Notes: generated by a model from the letters alone, not told the origin. DNA of 64,000 bases from Microbacterium sp. MYb62 (GCF_002979475.1 NZ_PCOY01000002.1:372001-436000), one strand, 5' to 3'. Positions 11,218-20,284 are shown, counted from the first letter of the stretch. Program-made: numbers and translations.

Positions 11218-12927
11218 TCAGCGGTAGTCGCGGTCGCGGTGCTGTCCCGCCTCGTCGCCGGACTGCACCCGCGCGGATTCGCGCGCCCGAAGCTCGACGC
11301 GGCGGATCTTGCCGGAGATCGTCTTGGGCAGCTCCGGCACGAACTCGATGATCCGCACCCACAGGTGCGACGACAGTCGGTCGTGGGCGTAGGCGAAGAT
11401 CGCGCGCGCCGTGTCCGCCTCGGAGGACGCGGCATCCGGGGTCAGGCACACGTACGCCTTCGGCACGGCGAGTCGCGTCGGGTCGGGACTCGGGATCACG
11501 GCGGCCTCGATCACGAGGTCGTGCTCCAGCAGCACCGACTCGAGCTCGAAGGGCGAGATCTTGTAGTCGGACGCCTTGAACACGTCATCGGAGCGCCCGA
11601 CGTAGGTGAGGTAGCCGTCGCCGTCGCGCACCGCGATGTCGCCGGTGTGGTGGTAGCCGCCCGCCCGTGAGTCCGCGGTCTTCTCGGGGTCGTCGTAGTA
11701 TCCGGCCATGAGCCCGAGCGGTGGCTGCGACAGGTCGAGCGCGATCTCCCCTTCGCCGTCGACGACCTCTCCGGTGACGGGATCGAGCAGTACGACCGGA
11801 TATCCGGGCAGCGGGCGCCCCATCGAACCGACCTTGACGGTCTGGCCGGGGGAGTTGCCGATGCAGGCGGTCATCTCGGTCTGTCCGAAGCCGTCGCGGA
11901 TCGTGCCGCCCCAGGCGTCGCGCACGCGGTCGATCACCTCGGGGTTCAGCGGCTCACCCGCGCCGACCAGTTCGCGCGGCGGGTGGGTGAGACGGGACAG
12001 GTCGGCCTGGATGAGCATGCGCCAGACGGTCGGCGGCGCGCAGAACGTCGAGACGTGGTGGGTGTCCATGACCTGCATGAGGGTGTCCGCATCGAAGCGG
12101 GCGTAGTTGTAGACGAAGACGGTCGCCTCGGCCAGGAACGGCGAGTAGAAGCTCGACCATGCGTGCTTGGCCCACCCGGGCGAGGAGATGTTCAGATGCA
12201 CGTCGTCGGGTCGTACGCCCAGCCACCACATGGTCGACAGATGCCCGATCGGATACGACGCGTGCGTGTGCTGCACGAGCTTCGGCCGGTTCGTGGTGCC
12301 GGAGGTGAAGTAGAGCAGCGCGGTGTCGGACGAGGGCGTCGGTCCGTCGGGCTCGAAGGCCGTGGAGGCGGCGGTCGAGTCGTCGAAGCGCGCCCAACCG
12401 GAGGGGACGTCGTCACCCACGCCGATGCGCAGGATGCCGGGGTCGATACCCGCGACGCGGTCGGCGAGCGCGCCGAGAGTGATGACGGCGCGCGCCCGTC
12501 CGTGATCGACGCGGTAGGCGAGGTCGGATGCCGAGAGCAGGGTGGAGGTCGGGATCGACACGGCGCCGATCTTGGTGATCGCCAACATCACCTCCCACAG
12601 CTCGATCGTGTTGTTCAGCATCACGATCACGTGGTCGCCGCGACGGATGCCGCGCGCGGTGAGCCAGGCGGCGACCTGGTCGGACCGCGTCGACAGCTCC
12701 CCGTACGACCAGGAGCGCAGGCTCAGGTCGGCCTCGACGATCTGCACGGCCGGCCGGTCCGGCCGTTCACCCGCGACGACATCGAACCACTCGAGCGCGA
12801 AGTTGAACTCATCGACCTCCGGCCAGGTGAATCCGGCACGCGCCGCAGCGTAGTCGGTGGCGTTCGCGAAGAGGAAGTCCCGCATCTCACGGATGGTGTG
12901 CGTGGCGGTGGTGGCGCTGCGGCTCAT
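11218..12927 (-). CDS. AMP-binding acyl-CoA synthetase
   Basis: 569 aa, ANL superfamily. The P-loop reads LLYFTSGTTNRPK (about residue 190), the adenine motif DGFGQTEMT, the ribose-binding Asp lies in HHTGDIAVRDGDGYLTYVGR, and the C-terminal catalytic Lys in LPKTISGKIRRVELR. The arrangement fits medium-chain or acetoacetyl/acyl-CoA synthetases (acid + ATP + CoA to acyl-CoA + AMP). ATG 12927 is chosen because AAGGAG precedes it; the 18-codon upstream extension has no such site. The Lrp-type regulator lies 60 bp upstream on the same strand, so a common transcript is possible. Confidence 0.9.
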   Translation of the reverse strand: MSRSATTATHTIREMRDFLFANATDYAAARAGFTWPEVDEFNFALEWFDVVAGERPDRPAVQIVEADLSLRSWSYGELSTRSDQVAAWLTARGIRRGDHVIVMLNNTIELWEVMLAITKIGAVSIPTSTLLSASDLAYRVDHGRARAVITLGALADRVAGIDPGILRIGVGDDVPSGWARFDDSTAASTAFEPDGPTPSSDTALLYFTSGTTNRPKLVQHTHASYPIGHLSTMWWLGVRPDDVHLNISSPGWAKHAWSSFYSPFLAEATVFVYNYARFDADTLMQVMDTHHVSTFCAPPTVWRMLIQADLSRLTHPPRELVGAGEPLNPEVIDRVRDAWGGTIRDGFGQTEMTACIGNSPGQTVKVGSMGRPLPGYPVVLLDPVTGEVVDGEGEIALDLSQPPLGLMAGYYDDPEKTADSRAGGYHHTGDIAVRDGDGYLTYVGRSDDVFKASDYKISPFELESVLLEHDLVIEAAVIPSPDPTRLAVPKAYVCLTPDAASSEADTARAIFAYAHDRLSSHLWVRIIEFVPELPKTISGKIRRVELRARESARVQSGDEAGQHRDRDYR

Positions 12928-12987
12928 GGTGCTCCCTTGCTCCTGGCTCCGTGCTGACGTGCATTCCATCCTCGCGCACACGTTCCC

Positions 12988-13455
12988 CTAGGAAGGAAGC
13001 ACTCCCGGGCCGTCGCGGAGTTCGAACACGAGCTGGGTCTCGGTGCCGCGCACGACCGGGTGGATCGTGATGTGCTCGAGCACGATGTCGCGGAGGGCCG
13101 TCGCATCCTGCACCGCCACGTGCACCAGGAAGTCGTCGACCCCGGCGACGTGGAAGACCTGCAGGACGCGCGGGATGCTCGCGAGGGCGTCGAACAGTGC
13201 CGTCACCTTGGCGCCGGTGTGGTTCGCGAGGCGCACCTTGATGATCGCCTGCAACGGGAACCCGAGGGCCGCCCCGTCGATGCGGATGCGGGTGTCGCGG
13301 ATCACTCCGCGCTCGCGCAGTGCACGCACTCGGTGTGCGCACGTCGATTCGGCGAGGCCGAGTCGATGCGCCAGCGCCTTGTTCGTCGTCTCGGCGTCAC
13401 GGCTGAGGACCGCGAGCAGTTCGAGGTCGATCTCGTCGAGTTGTGCTTTCGCCAA
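12988..13455 (-). CDS. Lrp/AsnC family regulator
   Basis: 155 aa, standard Lrp length. N-terminal winged HTH (about 5-55): DEIDLELLAVLSRDAE then NKALAHRLGLAESTCAHRVRALRERG. C-terminal RAM domain (about 65-145) for effector binding and oligomerisation. The TTG at 13455 is chosen because AGAAGGGG lies seven bases upstream; the longer in-frame ATG would overlap the divergent gene. It is divergent from a PLP-dependent sulfur amino-acid enzyme across 112 bp, which suggests control of that enzyme by an amino acid. Confidence 0.92.
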   Translation of the reverse strand: MAKAQLDEIDLELLAVLSRDAETTNKALAHRLGLAESTCAHRVRALRERGVIRDTRIRIDGAALGFPLQAIIKVRLANHTGAKVTALFDALASIPRVLQVFHVAGVDDFLVHVAVQDATALRDIVLEHITIHPVVRGTETQLVFELRDGPGVLPS

Positions 13456-13567
13456 CGTGGTGCCCCTTCTCGTGCCGACTCTTGCACAGAATAGCGTCAG
13501 GGGCCGACTTTCTGGCGGTCTCTGTCGGTTTCCTGCGGAAGTATCGTGATTCGGGCAACGTGGAGAC

Positions 13568-14827
13568 ATGACTGCACCGCTGCATCCTGACACCGTCGCC
13601 GTCCACAGCGGGCGCTCCGATCTCGAAGGTCTCGGGGTCCACGCGCTGCCGATCGACCTGTCCACGACGAACCCGCTGCCCGACATCGAACGCGGCGGGG
13701 AGTCGTACGAGGCCATGGCGACAGGGGGTCGCCCGCCGGCGGACGGCAGCATGGTCTACGCGCGCCTGTGGAATCCCACGGTCGCCCGCTTCGAGGACGC
13801 GCTCGCCGAACTCGAGCACGCCGAGGCCGCCGTCGCCTTCGCCTCGGGCATGGCCGCGATGACCGCCGTGATCCTCGCGCACACCGGCGCGACGGGTGCG
13901 CGCCATGTCGTCGCGGTGCGTCCGCTGTACGGCGGCACCGACCATCTGCTCGGGTCCGGGCTGCTCGGCGTCGAGACCACCTACTGCCACCCCGACGAGG
14001 TGGCGGCGGCCGTACGGCCCGACACCGGCCTCGTGGTCGTCGAGACCCCGGCGAACCCGACGCTCGACATCGCCGACATCGCCGACGTGGTGCGCCAGGC
14101 CGGGTCGGTCCCGGTCGTGGTCGACAACACCTTCGCGACCCCGGTGCTGCAGAACCCGATCGATCTGGGCGCGGCGATGTCGCTGCACAGCGCCACCAAG
14201 TACCTCGGCGGCCACGGTGATGTGATCGCCGGCGTCGTCGCCTGCAGCGAAGAGACCGCGGAAGCGCTGCGCCGCGTGCGAGCGGTGACCGGGGGGCTGC
14301 TGCATCCGCTCGGGGCGTACCTGTTGCATCGCGGACTCACGACCCTGCCCGTGCGGGTGCGGCACCAGCAGGAGAGCGCACGGCGGATCGTGCAGTGGCT
14401 GATCGACCGACCCGAGGTCGCCGAGGTGTTCTATCCGGGGCTCGACGGCGATCCGCGCGGCATCCTGGAGCGGCAGATGCGCGGCACGGGGGCGATGATC
14501 GCGATGAGGATGCGGGGCGGATTCGCCGCGGCGTCCGCCGTCACGAGTGCGACGGCCCTGTTCACCCATGCGGTGTCGCTCGGCGGAGTCGACTCGCTGA
14601 TCCAGCATCCGGCGGCGCTCACCCACCGCCCGGTCCCGCCCGAGGCGCGTCCGGCCGCCGACGTTCTGCGGCTGTCGATCGGCCTGGAGGACGTCGACGA
14701 CCTGATCGCCGACCTCGGCCAGGCGTTCGCGGCGATCGCCTCGATGGTCGCCGCCGACGCCGCGCCGCAGGTCTCGATGCACGCCGCCTCCTCGAGTGAG
14801 GCATCCCGCGGGGCCGTCCGCGCCTGA
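13568..14827 (+). CDS. Cys/Met-metabolism PLP enzyme (cystathionine gamma-synthase/lyase family)
   Basis: 419 aa, fold-type I PLP enzyme. The Schiff-base Lys is about residue 211 in SATKYLGGHGD; PLP contacts include FASGMAAMTA and VVVDNTFATPVL. Family reactions are gamma-replacement or gamma-elimination on homoserine esters, cystathionine or methionine. Active-site details do not separate synthase from methionine or cystathionine gamma-lyase here; the divergent Lrp regulator slightly favours a catabolic lyase. ATG 13568 follows GTGGAGAC. The stop codon lies inside the loop of a terminator hairpin. Confidence 0.88.
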   Translation: MTAPLHPDTVAVHSGRSDLEGLGVHALPIDLSTTNPLPDIERGGESYEAMATGGRPPADGSMVYARLWNPTVARFEDALAELEHAEAAVAFASGMAAMTAVILAHTGATGARHVVAVRPLYGGTDHLLGSGLLGVETTYCHPDEVAAAVRPDTGLVVVETPANPTLDIADIADVVRQAGSVPVVVDNTFATPVLQNPIDLGAAMSLHSATKYLGGHGDVIAGVVACSEETAEALRRVRAVTGGLLHPLGAYLLHRGLTTLPVRVRHQQESARRIVQWLIDRPEVAEVFYPGLDGDPRGILERQMRGTGAMIAMRMRGGFAAASAVTSATALFTHAVSLGGVDSLIQHPAALTHRPVPPEARPAADVLRLSIGLEDVDDLIADLGQAFAAIASMVAADAAPQVSMHAASSSEASRGAVRA

Positions 14828-14842
14828 GGGGACGGCCCCGCG
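14807..14842. terminator. Hairpin terminator over a stop codon
   Basis: CGCGGGGCCGTCC (14807-14819) pairs with GGACGGCCCCGCG (14830-14842), a 13-bp stem with a 10-nt loop that holds the stop codon of the PLP enzyme. It sits between convergent genes. Confidence 0.75.
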
Positions 14843-14862
14843 GCGGTGGCGGTGGCCTGCAC

Positions 14863-15717
14863 TCATGCGAGCACGGGCCTCCGCAGTCTTCGGCCCACAA
14901 CGCCGTGACGGGGGGCGAACAGGTAGGCGAGTCCGAAGACGACCCCCTGCACCACGACCACGAGGCCACCGGACGCGGCGTCGATCCAGTAGCTCAGGTA
15001 GATCCCGATCACGGCCGAGAGGGCGGAGAGGATCGGGGCGATCAGGAGCATCCGACCGAACCGGTCGGTGAGCAGATGAGCCGTCGCTCCAGGGATGATC
15101 AGCATGGCGACGACGAGCACCACGCCGACGACCTGGAGCGCGACCACCGCCGTGAGGGCGAGGACGCCCAACAGCAGGGCTCCGAGGAACCGCGGAGACA
15201 GTCCGATCGCGAAGGCATGGGTGGGATCGAAGGCGTACAGCGTCAGATCGCGGCGCTTGATCAGCAGCACCGCGAAGGCCACGGCGGCGAGGATGCCGAT
15301 CTGTATGAGATCGCCGGTGGAGACGCCGAGGATGTTCCCGAAGATGATGTGGTTCAGGTCGGTCTGGCTCGGGGTCACCGAGATGAGGACGAGACCGAGC
15401 GCGAAGAGGGTCGTGAACACGATCCCGATCGCCGCATCCTCCTTGATCCGGCTGGTCCCGCGGATTCCGCCGATGAGGCCGACGGCGAGCAGGCCGAACA
15501 CCAGGGCGCCGATCGCGAACGGGGCTCCGAGGATGTAGGCGATCACGACGCCGGGGAGCACGGCGTGCGAGACGGCGTCGCCCATCAACGACCAGCCGAT
15601 CAGGACGAGCCAGCACGACAGCACGGCGCACACCACGGCAGCGATGATGGTCGTGACCAGGGCGCGGACCATGAACTCGTACTGCAGCGGTTCGACGAGA
15701 ACCTCGATGATGCTCAT
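14863..15717 (-). CDS. Metal ABC transporter permease (MntB/ZnuB family)
   Basis: 284 aa with eight or nine membrane helices, ABC-3 family. Helices contain LMGDAVSHAVLPG, the start of the family's conserved cytoplasmic region, and NHIIFGNILGVS in the middle. The closest pattern is the Mn/Fe-type group (MntB, SitC) rather than the Zn-type ZnuB encoded at 60.3 kb. It is the last gene of a three-gene operon on this strand, and its ATG overlaps the stop of the ATPase gene by 4 bp. Confidence 0.9.
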   Translation of the reverse strand: MSIIEVLVEPLQYEFMVRALVTTIIAAVVCAVLSCWLVLIGWSLMGDAVSHAVLPGVVIAYILGAPFAIGALVFGLLAVGLIGGIRGTSRIKEDAAIGIVFTTLFALGLVLISVTPSQTDLNHIIFGNILGVSTGDLIQIGILAAVAFAVLLIKRRDLTLYAFDPTHAFAIGLSPRFLGALLLGVLALTAVVALQVVGVVLVVAMLIIPGATAHLLTDRFGRMLLIAPILSALSAVIGIYLSYWIDAASGGLVVVVQGVVFGLAYLFAPRHGVVGRRLRRPVLA

Positions 15718-16448
15718 GCCGCAAGCTCCGATCCGTCATCGAGTCCGAACGCCCTGGCGAGGTTCTCGGGGCGCAGAACCTCGTCGACCGGTGCGTGCAG
15801 AAGGACGCGCCGCAGGAGCAGGACGGCGTCGTCGGCGAGGCTGGGGAGCGCATGGAGGTCGTGCGTGGAGATGAGGATCGCGTGGCCCTCGGTGGCGAGT
15901 TCACGAAGGAGCCCCACGATCATGGCCTCGGAGCGCTTGTCCACCCCGGCGAAGGGCTCGTCGAGAAGCAGCATCCGCGCCCCTTGTGCGATGCCGCGGG
16001 CGACGAAGGCTCGCTTGCGCTGGCCGCCCGAGAGCCGCCCGATCTGTCGGTCGGCGAGGTCGGCGAGGTCGACGCGCTGAAGTGCGTCATCGACGGCCGC
16101 GATGTCGTCGCGGCGAGGGCGGCGGGTGATCCCCTGCCGTCCGTATCGCCCCATCATCACCACATCGCGCACGGAGACCGGGAAGTGCCCGTCGATCTCG
16201 TCGCTCTGCGGAACGTAGCCGATCAGGCCGTTGCGGCGCGCGGCGGCGGCGGGAGCACCGTCCAGGCTGACCGTGCCGGTGTGCGGACGGATCAGCCCGA
16301 TCACCGTCTTGAAGAGGGTCGACTTGCCAGATCCGTTCATACCGATCAGTGCGGTGATCCGCCCGGCCTCGACCGTCAACGAGACATTCTCCAGGGCGGT
16401 CACGTCGCCGTAGCGGACTCCGACCCCGCGCATCTCGATCGCGCTCAT
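15714..16448 (-). CDS. Metal ABC transporter ATPase (MntA-type)
   Basis: 244 aa. Walker A GMNGSGKST (about 36-44), Q-loop YVPQSDEID, signature LSGGQRKRAFVARG, Walker B MLLLDEPFAGVD and H-loop STHDLHALP. It powers the manganese-type permease next to it and overlaps both flanking genes by 4 bp. All catalytic motifs are intact. Confidence 0.94.
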   Translation of the reverse strand: MSAIEMRGVGVRYGDVTALENVSLTVEAGRITALIGMNGSGKSTLFKTVIGLIRPHTGTVSLDGAPAAAARRNGLIGYVPQSDEIDGHFPVSVRDVVMMGRYGRQGITRRPRRDDIAAVDDALQRVDLADLADRQIGRLSGGQRKRAFVARGIAQGARMLLLDEPFAGVDKRSEAMIVGLLRELATEGHAILISTHDLHALPSLADDAVLLLRRVLLHAPVDEVLRPENLARAFGLDDGSELAA

Positions 16449-17371
16449 GAGCGGCCACCGGCCAGTGCGGAGACGATGGTGTCTGCGTCGTGGCGGATCA
16501 GGTCGAGGTAGGTCGGGACAGGGCCGCCCTCCTCCGAGAGGGAGTCGACGTAGAGCGTGCCGCCGAACGCGGCACCCGTCGCGTCGACGACCTGCCGCAT
16601 GGGCTTGTCTGACACGGTCGACTCGCAGAACACCGCGGGAACCTCGTTCTCCTGCACGAACGCTATCGCCCGGGCGATCTGCTGTGGTGTCGCCTGCTGC
16701 TCAGCGTTCACGGGCCAGATGTAGGCCTCGGTCAGGCCGGCGTCCCTCGCGAGGTAGGAGAACGCGCCCTCGCATGTCACGAGGGCCCTGTGGGCCTCGG
16801 GAAGGCGGGACAGCTCGGTCACGAGATCGTCCTGCACCTTCTGCAGCTCTGCGTTGTACGCCGTGGCGTTGGCCGTGAAGGTCTGCGCGTGTTCGGGGGC
16901 GAGGTCCATGAAGGCATCGCGCATGGTGTCCACATACCGCTGCACGTTGAGGGGGCTCATCCACGCGTGTGGGTTGGGGGTGCCCGCATACGCGTCCTCC
17001 CCGATGTCGATCACGTCCACGCCTTCGGAGACGACGACGTGCGGCACGTCCACGGTGTCGACGAACTGCGCGAACCAGAGTTCGAGGTTGAGGCCGTTGT
17101 CGAGGATGAGGTCTGCCTCCGCGGCCTTGCGGATGTCGCCGGGGGTGGGTTCGTAGCCATGGATCTCCGCCCCCGGCTTCGTGATCGATTCGACGATGAG
17201 CTCGTCGCCCGCGACGGCGCGGGCGATGTCGGCGAGAACCGTGAACGTCGTGAGGACCACCGGTTGGTCGTCGCTGGTGGGGGCGACGGCGGGGGCGGTG
17301 CAGCCCCCGAGGATCAGGGCCGATGCGACGGCGACGACGGCGGTGGCACGGCGAGCTAGATTTTTAGGCAT
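16445..17371 (-). CDS. Manganese-type ABC substrate-binding lipoprotein
   Basis: 308 aa, cluster A-I metal-binding protein. The lipoprotein signal peptide ends LILGGC with Cys24 as anchor. Metal ligands fit the family: His in EIHGYEP, His in NPHAWMSP, Glu in FCESTVSDKP and Asp near the C terminus in VDSLSEEGG. There is no His-rich loop, unlike the zinc-binding protein at 58.4 kb, which supports Mn or Fe rather than Zn. ATG 17371 lies in the centre of a 34-bp palindrome and has no ribosome-binding site; TAGATT seven bases upstream predicts a leaderless mRNA. First gene of the importer operon. Confidence 0.92.
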   Translation of the reverse strand: MPKNLARRATAVVAVASALILGGCTAPAVAPTSDDQPVVLTTFTVLADIARAVAGDELIVESITKPGAEIHGYEPTPGDIRKAAEADLILDNGLNLELWFAQFVDTVDVPHVVVSEGVDVIDIGEDAYAGTPNPHAWMSPLNVQRYVDTMRDAFMDLAPEHAQTFTANATAYNAELQKVQDDLVTELSRLPEAHRALVTCEGAFSYLARDAGLTEAYIWPVNAEQQATPQQIARAIAFVQENEVPAVFCESTVSDKPMRQVVDATGAAFGGTLYVDSLSEEGGPVPTYLDLIRHDADTIVSALAGGRS

Positions 17372-17387
17372 GCCTAAAAATCTAGCT
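17354..17387. promoter_or_regulatory. 34-bp perfect palindrome, MntR/DtxR-type operator over promoter and start codon
   Basis: AGCTAGATTTTTAGGCA (17354-17370) is followed directly by its exact reverse complement (17371-17387). The core TTTTAGGC-GCCTAAAA resembles metal-dependent DtxR/MntR-family boxes. On the minus strand it covers the -10 hexamer TAGATT and the ATG of the binding protein. A weaker copy (TTTTAGGCA...CCGAAAA) follows at 17387-17404. Confidence 0.8.
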
Positions 17388-17428
17388 TTTAGGCACACCG
17401 AAAACAACCCGGCGCACGCGGCGGGCCT

Positions 17429-17902
17429 TCAGGCGGACGGCAGCCGGATCGTGCCGGTCGCGATGCGCTCGGTCGGCATGCGGTCGCGCTCGTAAGTGAT
17501 CTCGTCGTACCCGTGCGGGGTCGGCATCCCGTGTTCGTCGAGGCTCACGAAGACGATCTTCTCGATCGTCAGGATGCGTTTCCGGGTGATCATGTTCCGC
17601 GCGACGGCGCGCATCGTCAGCGAGGTAATGCCGAAGCGTGTGGCCTGCAGCCCGATCTCGATCAGATCGCCCTGCACGGCCGACGCCTCGAAGGTGATCT
17701 CCGAGATGTGCTTGGTGACGGCGCGGTAGTTGCCCAGCTGCACGATCGCGTAGATCGCCGCCTCCTCGTCGATCCACTTCAGTAGGCTCCCGCCGAACAG
17801 CGAGCCGTTCGCATTGAGATCCTCGGGGCGCACCCATTTGCGGGTGCGGAAGTTGAGTCCGTCTTCCGACCACTGCCAGGCCGGTGCCTTCTGCTTCGCC
17901 AT
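17429..17902 (-). CDS. Acyl-CoA thioesterase, hotdog fold
   Basis: 157 aa. The segment LNANGSLFGGSLLKWIDEEAAI matches the central helix region of YciA/BACH-type acyl-CoA thioesterases, with the catalytic Asp in WIDEE; ISEITFEASAVQGDLIEI follows as the hotdog strand. It hydrolyses acyl-CoA esters in the cytosol. ATG 17902 is preceded by TACCCT and seven bases, a leaderless-type start; the longer frame to 17989 is rejected. It lies 57 bp upstream of the manganese importer on the same strand, but that operon has its own promoter. Confidence 0.85.
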   Translation of the reverse strand: MAKQKAPAWQWSEDGLNFRTRKWVRPEDLNANGSLFGGSLLKWIDEEAAIYAIVQLGNYRAVTKHISEITFEASAVQGDLIEIGLQATRFGITSLTMRAVARNMITRKRILTIEKIVFVSLDEHGMPTPHGYDEITYERDRMPTERIATGTIRLPSA

Positions 17903-18114
17903 GAGCACGAGGGTAGGCGGGCCGTGAGTCCGCGATGTTACGGTCCGTTTTCGTGGAAGGCACAGCGCCCCTCGGCTTCGTTTGTGCATTCACCACAAGA
18001 AACTGAGTCTCAAGAGTGCTGAGACTTGGTTTCGATCGGCAAATCCGGCCGATGGCAGGTGGTGCGCCCATACAGTCGCCGGTGGCAACGACGCCACTGA
18101 CCCGGGAGTCCTCA

Positions 18115-19542
18115 ATGACGAGTGCAAAGCCCCACGCGCATGGAATCGGAATGCGCATCGCCGTGATCGTGCTCAGCCTGCTGCTGGCCGCGATGGTGAT
18201 CCTGTTCTTCCTGACCACGAGCAAGATCGCCGCCGGCGCCTCCGAGCTCGCCGTCGGAACCACGACGGCCGAGGACGGGTCCGCCGATCTCGCAGCCGGT
18301 GCCGCCGACCTCTCCGCCGGCGCCACCCGGCTCGCCGCGGGCACCGACGACCTCTCCACCGGCACCGCCGGGGCGCAGCAGGGATCGCAGAAGCTGAGCG
18401 ATGGTGCGACGACGGCCGCGACCGGTGCGACGACCCTCGCGGAGGGCGCGAGCAGCCTCGCCGCCGGCGCGACCACGGCGGTCGACGGCGCGGGCAGGGT
18501 GAGCGGAGGAGCGCAGTCGGCGCTCGCCGGTTCCCAGGAGCTCGCCGCGAAGCTCGTCCAGGCGGACGCCGGTGCGCAGACCCTCTCCGCCGGGGTCTCC
18601 ACCCTCGCCGCGGGCGTCGCGGGCGCCCATCAGTACGCGAACGGCGTGCTGGCCGGGGCGACCACACTCAGCGACACGCTCGGCGCGAAGGTGGACGACA
18701 ACGTGGTCGCTCTGGCGCAGTCGGGCACGAAGACCCTGTTGGAGGGCGTCGCAGCCACGGCGCCCGGCCACTCCCAGCAGCTCCGCGACGCACTCGCCGG
18801 GATGCTCGCCGCCGACCCGGAGAACGCGCGGCTGCAGGCGCTCGTGACACTCGCCGACGGTGTCGACAAGCAGGTCGACGCGATGGCTCCCGCGGCCGCG
18901 GGGGCCCCGGCTCTCGCACAGGGCCTCGTCGCCGCGGCCGACGGCTCGTCGCGGGTCACGGCCGGCGTCGACGCACTCATCAGCGGAGACCCGACGAAGA
19001 AGTGGCCGGGCACGGTCGCCCTCGTCGCACCCCAGGGCGCTCCCGCGCTCGTCGCGGGGGCACAGTCCCTGCAGTCCGGAACCTCCCAGCTCTCGGCCGG
19101 TGCCGCGAAGCTCACCGCGGGGCTGCAGACGCTCGCCTCCGGAGCGTCCTCCCTGCATGCGGGGACGGCGAACCTCAGCGCCGGAGCGAGCCGACTGAAC
19201 GACGGTGCCGGCACGCTCGCCACCGGCATCGGTGCGCTGCAGGCCGGTGCGGGCGACCTCAACGTCGGCATGGAGAAGCTCTCCGAAGGGGCGGCCGCGG
19301 TGGCAGAAGGATCGGGAGACCTCGCCGCAGGTGGCGACAAGCTCGAGGCGGGAGCGGCCGACCTCGCCGCCGGCAACGGCCTGATCGCCGAAGGCTCGGG
19401 AACGCTCGCCTCCGCCACGGCCGGAGCCGCGCCGTCGATGCTCCCCTGGATCCTCGGCATCGCCCTGGCCGGGCTGATCGCGATCGGCTTCTGGGTCGGA
19501 CACCGCATCACCCATCGCCGCTCCCTGGCTCTCGCCGCCTGA
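18115..19542 (+). CDS. Membrane-anchored xxxLxxG-repeat rod protein
   Basis: 475 aa. One membrane helix near the N terminus (about 12-35) and one near the C terminus (about 440-462) bracket some 400 residues made almost entirely of LxxGxxxLxxG-type heptads (for example LAAGAADLSAGATRLAAGTDDL). Such repeats occur in the extracytoplasmic parts of YhgE/Pip-like proteins and may form an elongated helical or coiled rod. ATG 18115 precedes a basic stretch and the first helix. It looks like half of a YhgE protein, lacking the ABC-2-type membrane domain. Function unknown; a cell-surface or wall-spanning role is an inference. Confidence 0.8.
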   Translation: MTSAKPHAHGIGMRIAVIVLSLLLAAMVILFFLTTSKIAAGASELAVGTTTAEDGSADLAAGAADLSAGATRLAAGTDDLSTGTAGAQQGSQKLSDGATTAATGATTLAEGASSLAAGATTAVDGAGRVSGGAQSALAGSQELAAKLVQADAGAQTLSAGVSTLAAGVAGAHQYANGVLAGATTLSDTLGAKVDDNVVALAQSGTKTLLEGVAATAPGHSQQLRDALAGMLAADPENARLQALVTLADGVDKQVDAMAPAAAGAPALAQGLVAAADGSSRVTAGVDALISGDPTKKWPGTVALVAPQGAPALVAGAQSLQSGTSQLSAGAAKLTAGLQTLASGASSLHAGTANLSAGASRLNDGAGTLATGIGALQAGAGDLNVGMEKLSEGAAAVAEGSGDLAAGGDKLEAGAADLAAGNGLIAEGSGTLASATAGAAPSMLPWILGIALAGLIAIGFWVGHRITHRRSLALAA

Positions 19543-19577
19543 CCGTCTCCACTCACCGTCCCCACCCGCTGTCCTGG

Positions 19578-19604
19578 GCGGATGCCTCCCCACCGGGCAT
19601 CCGC
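19578..19604. terminator. Hairpin terminator
   Basis: GCGGATGCC (19578-19586) and GGCATCCGC (19596-19604) make a 9-bp stem with a 9-nt loop, 35 bp after the repeat-rod gene. Confidence 0.55.
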
Positions 19605-19730
19605 TCAGGTTGGCACGTCGCTTCCGGAACGTGCACCATGGAAGGCGGGGGGAGCTCCACGACGCGGATGCGATGCGGTCGTGTCCCGGGGAGAGGCCCT
19701 CGCCGTCCGCAACCGGGGAAGGATCTGCTC

Positions 19731-20237
19731 GTGGCTCCTGACGCTCCGTCGCCCGCAGGATCTGCGCGGCCGCGTCGCCGCGCAGGGTGGATCATCGGGC
19801 TCGCCGTGACTGCCCTCGTCGCGATCATCGCGACGGTCATCCTGGTGCAGAGGCCCGGTTTCACCACGAACGTGACGATCTCGCTGAGCTACGTCGGCGA
19901 TGACGGGCAGACGTACTCCTGCACGTACGACTACAGCACTCCGGACCGGCTGCCGATGCCCGCCGACATCGCCGAGAGCATGAACTCTCGCGACTGGTCC
20001 CAGACCGGCCAGGACATCTACGAATGGGCGAAGAGCCATCCGGCCGAGCACTGGACGACGGAGGATGAGCTGCCCGCAGACGACCCCCGGTCGACGCGGG
20101 CGGACGCATCCTGGGGCCTGGCGATGGAGGAGTTCGTCACGTTCCCCCCGTGGCAGATCGATGCGGGAGACGGGGACGAGTACGCGCTGTGGCAGGAGGC
20201 GCGCGCGGGCAGCAACTGCGAAGACGGCCTGCGGTGA
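19731..20237 (+). CDS. Single-pass membrane protein with secreted domain
   Basis: 168 aa. A proline/arginine-rich N terminus, one membrane helix (about 22-43) and an extracytoplasmic domain of about 120 residues, rich in Asp, Glu and Trp, with a Cys pair (YSCTYDY and the C-terminal SNCEDGL) that could form a disulfide. GTG 19731 is chosen because GAAGGA lies eight bases upstream. I do not recognise a family. It lies 87 bp upstream of the clpP pair on the same strand. Confidence 0.7.
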   Translation: MAPDAPSPAGSARPRRRAGWIIGLAVTALVAIIATVILVQRPGFTTNVTISLSYVGDDGQTYSCTYDYSTPDRLPMPADIAESMNSRDWSQTGQDIYEWAKSHPAEHWTTEDELPADDPRSTRADASWGLAMEEFVTFPPWQIDAGDGDEYALWQEARAGSNCEDGLR

Positions 20238-20254
20238 GACCGCGCCGGAACGTA

Positions 20255-20284
20255 TCCGCTCAGGGCAGAGCGGCCCACGGCAGA
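20255..20284 (+). promoter_or_regulatory. Candidate PopR-type boxes upstream of the clpP pair
   Basis: TCCGCT-CAG-GGCAGA (20255-20269) resembles the TCTGCC-N3-GGCAGA palindrome I recall for Streptomyces PopR. A second GGCAGA half-site lies 15 bp on (20279-20284). A matching full palindrome precedes the regulator gene at 21995-22009. Confidence 0.55.

Noticed and set aside
17982..20237. 751-codon frame
   Set aside because: Its first part is another frame of the repeat-rod gene; only the C-terminal part (from GTG 19731) is real.
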